Shown here piece by piece: positions 1-6,248 of a stretch of DNA of 22,338 bases (position 1 is the first letter of the stretch; the number at the start of each line of letters is the position of its first letter). The DNA is from JBBECJ01 sp041751795 (GTDB lineage: Bacteria > Chloroflexota > Chloroflexia > Thermomicrobiales > CFX8): positions 1-22,338 of the forward strand of contig JBGSWU010000540.1 of assembly GCA_041751795.1 (NCBI GenBank), given 5' to 3'. The position numbers and the translations under genes were made by a program. A model generated the notes under the pieces. The model was not told the DNA's origin. It was given only the letters and a program-made list of their open reading frames with translations, and ran no database searches.

Positions 1-719
1 CGCGAGCACTTGCGGCGGGGAAGCACGTCGTCACGGCCAACAAGGAGGCGGTTGCGAAGCAGATGCCGTCGCTGTTGGCGGCTGCCCAGGATGGTGATGC
101 TGGATTCCTGTGCGAAGCGAGCGTTGGTGGTGGGATTCCACTGATCGTCTCGCTCCGGCAGATCATGGCGACGAACCGGGTCGAAAGGTTGCGGGGAATC
201 GTCAATGGGACGACGAACTTCATCCTCTCGAAGATGGACGCCGAAGGCGCGGGTTATGCCGCGACGCTGGCAGAAGCGCAGGAGTTGGGCTACGCCGAGC
301 CGGATCCGACTGCCGATGTTGAAGGGTTTGACGCGAGTTACAAGCTGGCAATCCTGGCGTCGATGATGCTCGGTCGCTGGGTGAGCCCGGACGAGATCGA
401 TCGAACCGGAATCAGCGGGGTGACCGCCGACGACATCGCCGAGGCGAAGGCGAAGGGCGGAACGATTCGGTTGATCGCGAGCGCCGAGCGTGACGGCAAT
501 GGTGCGACCCTCCGCGTTGCGCCGACGTTTGTGTCCGGGGACGATCTGTTTTCGCGGGTTGTGCGGAACTTCAACGCGATCGAGATTGTCGGGGATCGCG
601 TCGGACCAGTCTGGTTGCACGGCCAGGGCGCGGGACCGGCGCCGACATCGAGCGCGATTCTGTCAGACGTTGTCGAGGTCGCGAAAGTGGGAAGCGCGGC
701 GAGGTTGCGGGTCCAGTAG
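1..719 (+). CDS. hom: Homoserine dehydrogenase, C-terminal part (5' end outside window)
   Basis: NAD(P)H-dependent reduction of aspartate semialdehyde to homoserine, the branch-point step to threonine and methionine. The frame is already open at base 3 and carries the motif GKHVVTANKE, which ends the nucleotide-binding domain, so the true start lies upstream of the window. The catalytic domain follows: IVNGTTNFIL, then EPDPTADVEG with FDASYKLAILA, which holds the family's catalytic Asp and Lys, and late GQGAGPAPTSSAI. The protein stops about 20 residues after that last motif, so it lacks the C-terminal ACT regulatory domain of the long (about 430-residue) form; threonine feedback through an ACT domain is therefore not expected. 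It ends at a strong terminator and converges with metY, which uses the same pathway two steps later. Confidence 0.95.
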   Translation, partial: RALAAGKHVVTANKEAVAKQMPSLLAAAQDGDAGFLCEASVGGGIPLIVSLRQIMATNRVERLRGIVNGTTNFILSKMDAEGAGYAATLAEAQELGYAEPDPTADVEGFDASYKLAILASMMLGRWVSPDEIDRTGISGVTADDIAEAKAKGGTIRLIASAERDGNGATLRVAPTFVSGDDLFSRVVRNFNAIEIVGDRVGPVWLHGQGAGPAPTSSAILSDVVEVAKVGSAARLRVQ

Positions 720-750
720 GGTCCGTTCCTCTGTGGGGTTCAGGGGCGTT

Positions 751-784
751 AAACCCCTCCCCTGCGAAGGGAGGGGGCTTTTTC
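751..784 (+). terminator. Intrinsic terminator after hom
   Basis: A perfect 8-bp stem (CCCCTCCC at 754-761 with GGGAGGGG at 769-776) with a 7-nt loop is followed by five T residues at 779-783. It lies 35 nt after the hom stop. On the other strand the stem is followed by only TTT, so it could stop metY transcription too, but less convincingly. A close sequence relative of this stem sits at about 2187-2213. Confidence 0.85.
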
Positions 785-806
785 GTGGGTGTGTTGGGAG
801 CGCGTT

Positions 807-2114
807 TTAGACTGCGCTGGCTCCGATCGTTACTTTGCCGAGTGCCTTGTCAATGGCGTAGTCGAGATCGTCGATGATGTCGGCGACGTCTTCGATGCCG
901 ATTGAGAGGCGAATGAGGTCGGGGGTGACGCCTGCGGCGATCTGCTGTTCTTCGGTGAGTTGCTCGTGGGTCGTTGTCGCGGGGTGGATGATCAGCGACT
1001 TGGCGTCGCCGACATTGGCGAGGAGCGAAAAGAGCCGGACGGAGTTGATCAGCTCTCTTCCCGCTTCGCGCCCGCCACGGATGCCGAAGTTGAGGACGCC
1101 GCCGAATCCGTTGGAGAACTGTTCCTTCGCGACGGTGTGACTCGGGTGGCTTTGAAGACCCGGATAGTTGACCCAGGCGACGCGCTCGTCGGATTCGAGC
1201 CATTCAGCGACGGTCTGGGCGTTGGTGCAGTGGCGTTCGACACGGAGCGACAGCGTTTCAAGCCCTTGCAGGAACAGGAATGAGTTAAACGGTGAGAGGG
1301 CAGGGCCGAGGTCTCGGTACGGTTCGACGCGGGCGCGGATGATCCACGCGAGGTTGCCGAAGCGCTCGACGTACTCGTCCATCTTCGGGAACTTGCCATT
1401 TGTCCAGTTGAATGTCCCTGAATCGACGATTACGCCGCCGATTGATGTGCCGTGACCGCCGATCCACTTTGTGGCGGAGTGGACGACGATGTCCGCGCCG
1501 TGTTCGATCGGGCGGCAGAGGTAGGGTGTGCCGAAGGTGTTGTCGACGATCAGCGGCAGCCCGGCCTCGTGGGCGATTGCGGCGACGTCGCTGATGCGGA
1601 CGACATCGAGTTTTGGATTGCCGATTGTCTCGATGTAGACCGCTTTCGTTTTCGGTGTAATCGCGTTGCGGAAGTTGTCGAGGTCGTAGGGGTCAACGAA
1701 GGTCGTGTTGATCCCGTGCTTTGGAAGGGTGACGGCGAAGAGGTTGTAGGTGCCGCCGTAGAGGCTGGCGGCTGAGACGATCTCGTCACCGGCTTCGAGG
1801 AAGGTGAAGATGGCGATCGATTCGGCGGCCTGGCCGGAGCCGGTCGCGAGGGCGCCAACGCCGCCTTCGAGGGATGCGATTCGCCGCTCGAAGACATCGT
1901 GGGTCGGGTTCATGATGCGCGTGTAAATGTTGCCGAACTCGTTGAGCGCGAACAGATTGGCGGCGTGATCGGCGTCGTTGAAGACGTACGACGATGTCTG
2001 ATAAATAGGGACGGCTCGCGCGTTAGTGGTGGGGTCGGGGACCTGACCGGCGTGAACCTGGCGGGTGGCGAAGCCCCAGTCGCGGGTCGGACGGTGGCCG
2101 TTGGATTCAGTCAT
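807..2114 (-). CDS. metY: O-acetylhomoserine sulfhydrylase (aminocarboxypropyltransferase)
   Basis: PLP enzyme that condenses O-acetylhomoserine with sulfide to give homocysteine. The 435-residue length is typical of the MetY branch of the Cys/Met-metabolism PLP family, which is longer than cystathionine gamma-synthase (about 380). Seen in the sequence: the N-terminal substrate and PLP region with IYTRIMNPT, the GSGQAA phosphate-binding turn near residue 93, VDNTFGTPYL with Asp191 for the pyridine nitrogen, and HSATKWIGGHG with the Schiff-base Lys216. The start is ATG at 2114, preceded by AAAGGAA with 7-nt spacing. It lies 162 nt downstream of metX on the same strand, with no clear promoter between, so it is probably read from the metX leader. 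An alternative specificity (O-succinylhomoserine) cannot be excluded, but the metX neighbour favours acetyl. Confidence 0.94.
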   Translation of the reverse strand: MTESNGHRPTRDWGFATRQVHAGQVPDPTTNARAVPIYQTSSYVFNDADHAANLFALNEFGNIYTRIMNPTHDVFERRIASLEGGVGALATGSGQAAESIAIFTFLEAGDEIVSAASLYGGTYNLFAVTLPKHGINTTFVDPYDLDNFRNAITPKTKAVYIETIGNPKLDVVRISDVAAIAHEAGLPLIVDNTFGTPYLCRPIEHGADIVVHSATKWIGGHGTSIGGVIVDSGTFNWTNGKFPKMDEYVERFGNLAWIIRARVEPYRDLGPALSPFNSFLFLQGLETLSLRVERHCTNAQTVAEWLESDERVAWVNYPGLQSHPSHTVAKEQFSNGFGGVLNFGIRGGREAGRELINSVRLFSLLANVGDAKSLIIHPATTTHEQLTEEQQIAAGVTPDLIRLSIGIEDVADIIDDLDYAIDKALGKVTIGASAV

Positions 2115-2175
2115 GTCGTGGTTCCTTTCGGTGATTAAGCGTGCGTTTCATCACGGAAATTGCGTGCTTCGCAAT

Positions 2176-2213
2176 CCCCTCTCGAACCCCTCCCCTGGGA
2201 AGAGAGGGGCTTT
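2176..2213. repeat. GC-rich palindromic element between metX and metY
   Basis: On the plus strand CCCCTCTC (2176-2183) is the exact reverse complement of GAGAGGGG (2202-2209). Inside it, CCCCTC (2187-2192) can instead pair with GAGGGG (2204-2209). The inner part resembles the hom terminator at 751-780 (both share AACCCCTCCCCTG and GGGGCTTT). On the minus strand, the direction of metX-metY, no T run follows, so it is more likely an RNA-stability or partial attenuation element, or a dispersed repeat, than a terminator. Confidence 0.5.
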
Positions 2214-2276
2214 GCCTGGATGTCGTGTGGTTTAGCGGCTTGGCGGCTCACGTCCTCCGAGACTGTCACGTTTCAT

Positions 2277-3557
2277 CTAGATCGCCACCGCACTCAGCGT
2301 GGATTGTTGATGCCTACGCTCGGTGAGATCGACAGGCTGGGCTGGAGTGAGCGAGGCGGTATCGGTTCCGATGCCCTCACGGAGAACAGTGTCGAGCCGG
2401 TCGAACTCCTTGAGGAAAGCGTCGTGGCCATGGGGTGAGTTGAGTTCCCAGTAGCGGGCCTGGCCACCAGCAGTCGTGATGGCGTCAGCAGTCGACTCGA
2501 CGTGTGTCGCCGGAAAGAGAATGTCCGTGCGAATGCCGATCAGGGTTACCGGGCTGGTGATCGTCCGGGCTGCCTCTACGATGCCGCCACGATCGCGACC
2601 GATGTCGTGAGAATCCATTGCGCGCAGCAGGTAGAGATACGCATTCGCGTCGAATCGGCTGGCGAGCTTGTCGCCCTGATAGTGCAGGTAGCCTTCGACA
2701 TCGAATCGACCGTGGAACTCTGGCCATTCGTTGTAGCGGGCGTCGTCGTTGCGGCCAAAGCGGACGGTCATCGACTCGTCCGCCTGGAACGTAAGCATCC
2801 CGACCATACGTGCCAGGGCGACGCCATCCCAGGGGCCGGTTGTATCGTCGTAGTCACCACCGTTCCAGCGCGGATCGAGCATGATCGCGCGGCGCTGGAG
2901 TTCGTTGTAGGCGATGCCCTGGGCGTGGAAGCGGCCCGACGCCGCCACGACGACGGTGCGCTCGACACGTTCTGGCGCTGTGGCAGCAAATTCGATTGCT
3001 TCCATCCCGCCGAGCGAGCCACCGATGGCGCATGCGAGTTTCTCAATCCCGAGCTCGTCCAGCAGGCGCAGGTTGGCGTTGACGAGGTCACGGACGGTGA
3101 TGGCGGGGAATCGCGCATTCCAGCGGGTACCGTCAGGCGCTGTCGTGCACGGGCCGGTCGAGCCGTAGCATGAACCAAGTGCATTCGCGCAGACAACGAA
3201 GTAGCGGTCGGTGTCGATCGGCCGGCCAGGGCCGATCAAGGGTTCCCACCAGCCGAGGCGGTCATCGGCGATTTCTGGGTGACTGGCCGCGTGCGCGTCG
3301 CCGGTCAGGGCATGGAAGACGAGGATGGCGTTGTCACGGGCGGCATTCAGTTTCCCCCAGGTCTCATAGGCCAGTTCGACATGGGCAATCGCGTCGCCAC
3401 CGTCAGTGACGAACGGCTGGTCAAGCCCAGCAATGACGATACTATGCTGGGCGGTGCTTGGTCGCCAGGCGTGACGTTCACGCAAGGCGTCGCGCAACGC
3501 ATCGCGGCGATCCAGATTGCCTGAAGTCAACTGGTTAACGACGGACTGTGGACTCAT
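2277..3557 (-). CDS. metX: Homoserine O-acetyltransferase
   Basis: Transfers acetyl from acetyl-CoA to homoserine, committing it to methionine. It is an alpha/beta-hydrolase-fold protein of 426 residues, with nucleophile Ser181 in GGSLGGM, acid Asp345 in GIRTDILFP, and base His378 in SPHGHDAF. Other family signatures are ELAYETWGKLN (61-71) and ANALGSCYGSTGP (124-136). The N-terminus is about 40 residues longer than in short family members. I chose ATG at 3557 because GGAGGGAG lies 6 nt upstream. The same frame stays open to 3656, but that extension runs through the T-box terminator and is not protein. metY follows on the same strand. The whole upstream leader to about 4150 is regulatory RNA. 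Confidence 0.95.
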   Translation of the reverse strand: MSPQSVVNQLTSGNLDRRDALRDALRERHAWRPSTAQHSIVIAGLDQPFVTDGGDAIAHVELAYETWGKLNAARDNAILVFHALTGDAHAASHPEIADDRLGWWEPLIGPGRPIDTDRYFVVCANALGSCYGSTGPCTTAPDGTRWNARFPAITVRDLVNANLRLLDELGIEKLACAIGGSLGGMEAIEFAATAPERVERTVVVAASGRFHAQGIAYNELQRRAIMLDPRWNGGDYDDTTGPWDGVALARMVGMLTFQADESMTVRFGRNDDARYNEWPEFHGRFDVEGYLHYQGDKLASRFDANAYLYLLRAMDSHDIGRDRGGIVEAARTITSPVTLIGIRTDILFPATHVESTADAITTAGGQARYWELNSPHGHDAFLKEFDRLDTVLREGIGTDTASLTPAQPVDLTERRHQQSTLSAVAI

Positions 3558-3561
3558 TCGG

Positions 3562-3598
3562 CGCTCCCTCCGGTGTGCCGGGTCGATACGAGGGAGCG
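3562..3598 (-). promoter_or_regulatory. Hairpin sequestering the metX ribosome binding site
   Basis: Read on the minus strand, CGCTCCCTC (3598-3590) is the perfect reverse complement of GAGGGAGCG (3570-3562), giving a 9-bp stem with a 19-nt loop. The 3' arm contains nearly all of the Shine-Dalgarno sequence GGAGGGAG (3571-3564) that serves metX. The pairing is directly visible; a role in limiting translation initiation is inference. It lies immediately 3' of the T-box terminator, so it would be present only in read-through transcripts. Confidence 0.55.
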
Positions 3599-3600
3599 AG

Positions 3601-3637
3601 ACAAACGAACGCCCGCCCCCCTGGATCGGGGACGGGC
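3601..3637 (-). terminator. T-box terminator hairpin
   Basis: On the minus strand GCCCGTCCCC (3637-3628) pairs with GGGGGCGGGC (3620-3611), a 10-bp stem with one T-G wobble and a 7-nt loop. It is followed by GTTCGTTTGT, which is T-rich but not a pure T run. Its 5' arm lies just after the T-box sequence, as expected if the antiterminator competes with it. Confidence 0.85.
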
Positions 3638-3960
3638 CTTGCGGCCGTGGTACCACCCCGGTTCACCACCGTCTCGCGACGGCGGCCTTGCGTCTCGGAC
3701 TCATGCTGCTGAATCCATGCAGCAGCCGATGTCGAGACGGAGGCCCGTGTAACGGGGGCCATTCCGGCGACTCCTACTATGCGATCAACGTTGTGGTTGC
3801 GCGGATGAAACCGCGTTGGAACGCGGAGCCTCCGGCGCACGCTGGCGCAGTTGGGATCGCGGCTCGGAGGTCATCTTCGAACGGGCTGTCAGCGCCGCCA
3901 TTACACCAGTCGCGGCTCGCTGGGCCAACAGGGGACCGTCTACTCGTCCTCGTCATTGCC
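3601..3960 (-). promoter_or_regulatory. T-box leader RNA, methionine (ATG) specifier
   Basis: It senses uncharged tRNA and permits transcription of metX-metY when bound. Read 5' to 3' on the minus strand, Stem I opens with GACGAGGACGAGTAGACGG, which includes the AGTA side of the specifier loop. A distal loop follows with AGCGAG and GGTGTAA, matching the conserved AGAGAG and GGUGNAA elements. The 3' side of the specifier loop is TTCGAAGATGACCTC. Flanking helices GAGG/CCTC and ACGG/CCGT fix the loop, so the specifier is ATG at 3874-3872, followed by the usual purine (A3871). A stem III hairpin has CGTCTCG (3739-3733) pairing with CGAGACG (3697-3691). The T-box proper is AACCGGGGTGGTACCACGG (3663-3645), with the TGGT acceptor-pairing bulge. 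Assignment as T-box is very secure; Met specificity is strong inference from the codon. Confidence 0.94.
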
Positions 3961-3988
3961 GTGGGTCCCTGCGCCGGAGAGGAGGAAC

Positions 3989-4017
3989 AAAAAACCACCA
4001 CGAAATGTGGTGGTGGA
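3989..4017 (-). terminator. SAM-I riboswitch expression-platform terminator
   Basis: On the minus strand CCACCAC (4013-4007) pairs with GTGGTGG (4001-3995) around the loop ATTTC, followed by six T residues (3994-3989). It lies 10 nt downstream of the aptamer P1 stem. The 5' arm TCCACCAC (4017-4010) is also the exact complement of GTGGTGGA (4117-4110) inside the aptamer, which offers a plausible alternative antiterminator pairing when SAM is absent. Confidence 0.92.
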
Positions 4018-4026
4018 TGTTCACAT

Positions 4027-4130
4027 CGCTCATCTTGCGGGACGTTCTCCCGCCGGAATTGGCACCAGGCGCAGCGCGCTGGTTGCCGGGCTTCAAAGGG
4101 CCGATTCCCTCCACCACTCTGGATGAGCGC
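4027..4130 (-). promoter_or_regulatory. SAM-I (S-box) riboswitch aptamer
   Basis: It binds S-adenosylmethionine. The minus-strand sequence matches the SAM-I core closely: AGAGTGGTGGAGGGA, then GGCCCTTTGAAGCCCGGCAA, then GGTGCCAATTCC. P1 is an 8-bp helix (CGCTCATC at 4129-4122 with GATGAGCG at 4034-4027). P3 is closed by ACCAG/CTGGT and P4 by GCGGG/CCCGC. In this family SAM binding stabilises P1 and lets the downstream terminator form, turning expression off. The platform is the terminator at 4017-3989. It sits directly 5' of a T-box on the same strand, upstream of metX. Confidence 0.96.
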
Positions 4131-4156
4131 AGGGTTACATTCAGTTGTCGAAGGCC

Positions 4157-4185
4157 ACGATACCAGCAGGTGGTGGACGTGTCAA
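4157..4185 (-). promoter_or_regulatory. Promoter of the metX-metY leader
   Basis: On the minus strand a perfect -35 TTGACA (4185-4180) is separated by 17 nt from TATCGT (4162-4157), a 4 of 6 match to the -10 consensus. Predicted transcription would begin near 4150, about 20 nt before the SAM-I aptamer. I see no other good promoter between here and metX, so both leader RNAs should lie on one transcript. Confidence 0.75.
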
Positions 4186-4200
4186 GCCAAAATCGCTTCG

Positions 4201-4332
4201 GCACCCAGACATGCCAAGCAGTCGCACAACGTTTTCCGCGTTCAGACGACATCCTGCGAACCCTGCAATCGCCCTGCTGGACACGGTGCGGCCGATTCGT
4301 ACTTCTTAGCGGGCCTGAATCGGGACCATTCC
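4201..4332. other. Intergenic region between receiver-like gene and metX promoter
   Basis: It holds only a 7-bp inverted repeat, CCGATTC (4292-4298) with GAATCGG (4317-4323), just after the end of the leftward receiver-like gene. No T run follows in either direction, so it is at best a weak terminator. Nothing else is recognised. Confidence 0.4.
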
Positions 4333-4767
4333 CTAGGCTGAACCCACCAGGCTATTCACCATCTCCACCATGGTCTGTGTGTCGAAGGGCATGGGGAGGT
4401 AGTAGATGTGCCCGTTCGGCTTGGCCAGCTCTTCTGCGTGATCGAGCAACTTCTGACTCGTCGAGGTGACGATCATCGGAATGCCACGGGTGGCCGACTC
4501 ATCGCGCAACCGTTCCAGCAGTGCCCAGCCTGCCTGAATACCGACGACCACATCCAGAATCAGGAGGTCCGGGTGGAGCGAAGCGATCTGATCGTATGTC
4601 CGCGGGACATAGTTAGTTGTCGTCACGTTGTACGACTCGTCTTCCAGCAAGTCGCGGACCAGATCCAGAAATACCGATGACCCGTTAATGCAGAAAACAT
4701 GCTTGCGTCCCATTTGGCGGCGTTCAGCCTCGGGCAACGTAGGTTGGTGGATTTCACTTTCTAACAT
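4333..4767 (-). CDS. Degenerate response-regulator receiver-domain protein
   Basis: A stand-alone receiver-fold protein of 144 residues with no output domain. The start at ATG 4767 is chosen for GAAGGGG 8 nt upstream; the frame is open to 4821. The receiver occupies about residues 21-142: beta1 HVFCING, alpha1 SVFLDLVRDLLED, beta3 PDLLILDVV with the candidate phosphoacceptor Asp72, beta4 IPMIVTSTS with Thr101, and beta5 IYYLPMPFD. The acidic pair that normally follows beta1 is Asn28-Gly29, and the invariant Lys before Pro-Phe is Met126. With no Mg-binding acids and no Lys, normal phosphotransfer chemistry is unlikely, although the Asp remains. The first 20 residues are an extra, charged leader. 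No histidine kinase is adjacent. The fold is clear; the function is unknown. Confidence 0.8.
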   Translation of the reverse strand: MLESEIHQPTLPEAERRQMGRKHVFCINGSSVFLDLVRDLLEDESYNVTTTNYVPRTYDQIASLHPDLLILDVVVGIQAGWALLERLRDESATRGIPMIVTSTSQKLLDHAEELAKPNGHIYYLPMPFDTQTMVEMVNSLVGSA

Positions 4768-4977
4768 TGATTGGCCCCTTCGGTAACGTGATCGCGTCGT
4801 CGCTGTAAATAGGAACACCAAAAACGCGCAACTGTCAACTCAATGGTTCAGGACAACGAGATGTGTAACAATTGACTCTCTAGGAAAAAATGCTGGTACG
4901 GTCCATGCGGCACTGCCGGTATCGAGGGGCGAGGAGTGGGATGTCTTGCTCACGTCTGCGGTTCAGGAGACGTCATC

Positions 4978-5241
4978 ATGCCAATGCTGCCAACGGTCAA
5001 CGAACGCATCAGCGACCTGACAATCCGTGCGAAGGCGATTACATCGGAAAGCATCCTCACTCGGCAGGCGTGGTCAGACAACTTCAACCATGCCAATGAC
5101 CGCGATCGCGCCGTGGATTTGCTGATGCATATGAGCAAACTGACTGCCGAAGCATCGGTGGTTCGCTGTGCCATTGATCTGTTGCGCGAATCTCCCGGAT
5201 CGGGCGATGAATCTCCCGGCGATGGGAACGATCGAGCGTAG
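4978..5241 (+). CDS. Small uncharacterised helical protein
   Basis: An 87-residue protein with no family I recognise. The start is ATG 4978 with AGGAGA 8 nt upstream; an in-frame ATG at 4936 has no comparable site. Residues 8-71 look alpha-helical (VNERISDLTIRAKAI, RAVDLLMHMSKLTAEASVV). The C-terminal tail ESPGSGDESPGDGND comes from a 21-nt imperfect tandem duplication at 5188-5219. The gene diverges from the receiver-like gene. The tail may mark a frameshift, because another frame opens at 5211 and stays open to 5474 with protein-like composition. Confidence 0.55.
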   Translation: MPMLPTVNERISDLTIRAKAITSESILTRQAWSDNFNHANDRDRAVDLLMHMSKLTAEASVVRCAIDLLRESPGSGDESPGDGNDRA

Positions 5242-5474
5242 CCTCAGCACATGTCACCGGCAAGGCACCATCGACTGAGTTCCGGGCGACTCCTGACTCG
5301 TACGAAGAATTCAATTCGCCGCTGCCACAGATTGGCGGTGCGATGATCATGAACGCGGCTGCCAGGTCTGCGAACGATATGCCACGCTCCCGTTACTCCT
5401 TTGAGGATATTCAATGGGCCGAACTGCTGCCCCAATTGAGCAGCGAACCGGGTCATTGTGGACTGTCATCATGA
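5211..5474 (+). pseudogene. Possible frameshifted continuation or short gene
   Basis: In frame 3 the sequence is open from just after TGA 5208-5210 to the stop at 5472-5474. The C-terminal half reads as plausible protein (SYEEFNSPLPQIGG, then SRYSFEDIQWAELLPQL). The first ATG is 5343, with only a weak GGCGG upstream, giving 43 residues if translated alone. The reading is one base out of register with the 87-residue gene that ends at 5241, so it could be the tail of that gene after a single-base indel. It could also be noise; I see no homologue by eye. The rest of the stretch to 5579 shows only a TACAAT -10-like hexamer at 5517-5522 with no good -35. Confidence 0.25.
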
Positions 5475-5579
5475 TCGTGGACCATACATCTGAATCTTTA
5501 GACAACGCACATCGCGTACAATCAGCAACGGCGTACTGAGAGTTTGTCGATCACCGGGTGATAGTGGAGGTTGGTTCGG

Positions 5580-6056
5580 GTGGTGTTGAAGCTGTTCAAG
5601 CGGAGTCAGACATCGGCACCGTACTATCCGAAGCGGACCGGCCCAGAAAGTCCAGGTGCGTACGTGTTCACGCTGCGTTCAGTGCCGCGGCACCACGATG
5701 GGATCTACGACACGATCGTCAGTGGCGGTGGGAACGTCTATTTTTCTGAGCCGCTGGCGTATCTGCGAGGTCAGGGTGTCTCGCTGTTTCGGGTCGAGGC
5801 GAGCCGTCTGGACTTCTTCGACGATCTGTACCGCTGGTGGGCGAAGACGGAAACCCTCGAAGCGTTCACATTCGATATCTCGCTGTACTTCAACAACACC
5901 CAGTTCGTCGCATCGCTGCGAGACCACACTCCGGCTGAGATTCGGCAGTTGATCGAGCAGGGTGCGCCAAAAACACCGTCCGATCCGACGGCATTTCAGC
6001 GAACGCCGTATACCGTGCCAGCAGTCGCACGACGCGAGACCCGCGACGAGCAGTAA
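5580..6056 (+). CDS. Uncharacterised protein, about 158 residues
   Basis: I do not recognise the family. The start is chosen as GTG 5580, with GGAGG ending 9 nt upstream; GTG 5583 is equally possible. The sequence opens with a basic patch (MVLKLFKRSQ). A mixed alpha/beta core follows, with IYDTIVSGGGNVYF, the aromatic stretch LDFFDDLYRWWAKTETLEAF, and FDISLYFNNTQFVASLRDHT. The tail is Pro-rich and charged. No signal peptide, membrane segment or metal-binding cluster is seen. Codon use is like the neighbours. It is followed by a strong terminator and looks monocistronic. Confidence 0.8.
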   Translation: MVLKLFKRSQTSAPYYPKRTGPESPGAYVFTLRSVPRHHDGIYDTIVSGGGNVYFSEPLAYLRGQGVSLFRVEASRLDFFDDLYRWWAKTETLEAFTFDISLYFNNTQFVASLRDHTPAEIRQLIEQGAPKTPSDPTAFQRTPYTVPAVARRETRDEQ

Positions 6057-6085
6057 CCACGCATTCAACGTCAACGACAAAGAAG

Positions 6086-6126
6086 GCAACGAAAAGGGCT
6101 GATCATTGATCGGCCCTTTTCGTTGC
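6086..6126 (+). terminator. Bidirectional intrinsic terminator
   Basis: A perfect 14-bp inverted repeat, GCAACGAAAAGGGC (6086-6099) with GCCCTTTTCGTTGC (6113-6126). The GC-rich core GGGCTGATC/GATCGGCCC with loop ATT is flanked by A4 on one side and T4 on the other, so it can work in both directions. It sits 29 nt after the rightward 158-residue gene and about 120 nt after the leftward small-membrane-protein operon. Confidence 0.88.
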
Positions 6127-6248
6127 TATGAGGTGGGGAGGGGTTGTGTTTCAGGCCGCTTGTGGCGGGTGACGCCGCCAAGGGGGGCACGACCTGACAC
6201 ACATTGAAGGAGGTTGGGGGAGTGATCGGTGGTGGTTGGTTCGGGTGA

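Noticed and set aside
2502..3173. 223-codon plus-strand frame inside metX
   Set aside because: It is antisense to a well-supported enzyme with all catalytic motifs; typical high-GC shadow frame.
3558..3656. 33-codon upstream extension of metX
   Set aside because: It translates the T-box terminator hairpin and ignores the strong ribosome binding site before ATG 3557.
3517..4469. Long open frames on the plus strand (up to 274 codons) across 3517-4469
   Set aside because: They run antisense through the SAM-I and T-box leader and have Cys/Arg/Ser-rich, non-protein-like composition; the RNA elements explain the conservation.
4806..4838. TTGACA and TATTTA upstream of the receiver-like gene as a promoter
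   Set aside because: The spacing is 21 nt, too long for a normal sigma-70 promoter.
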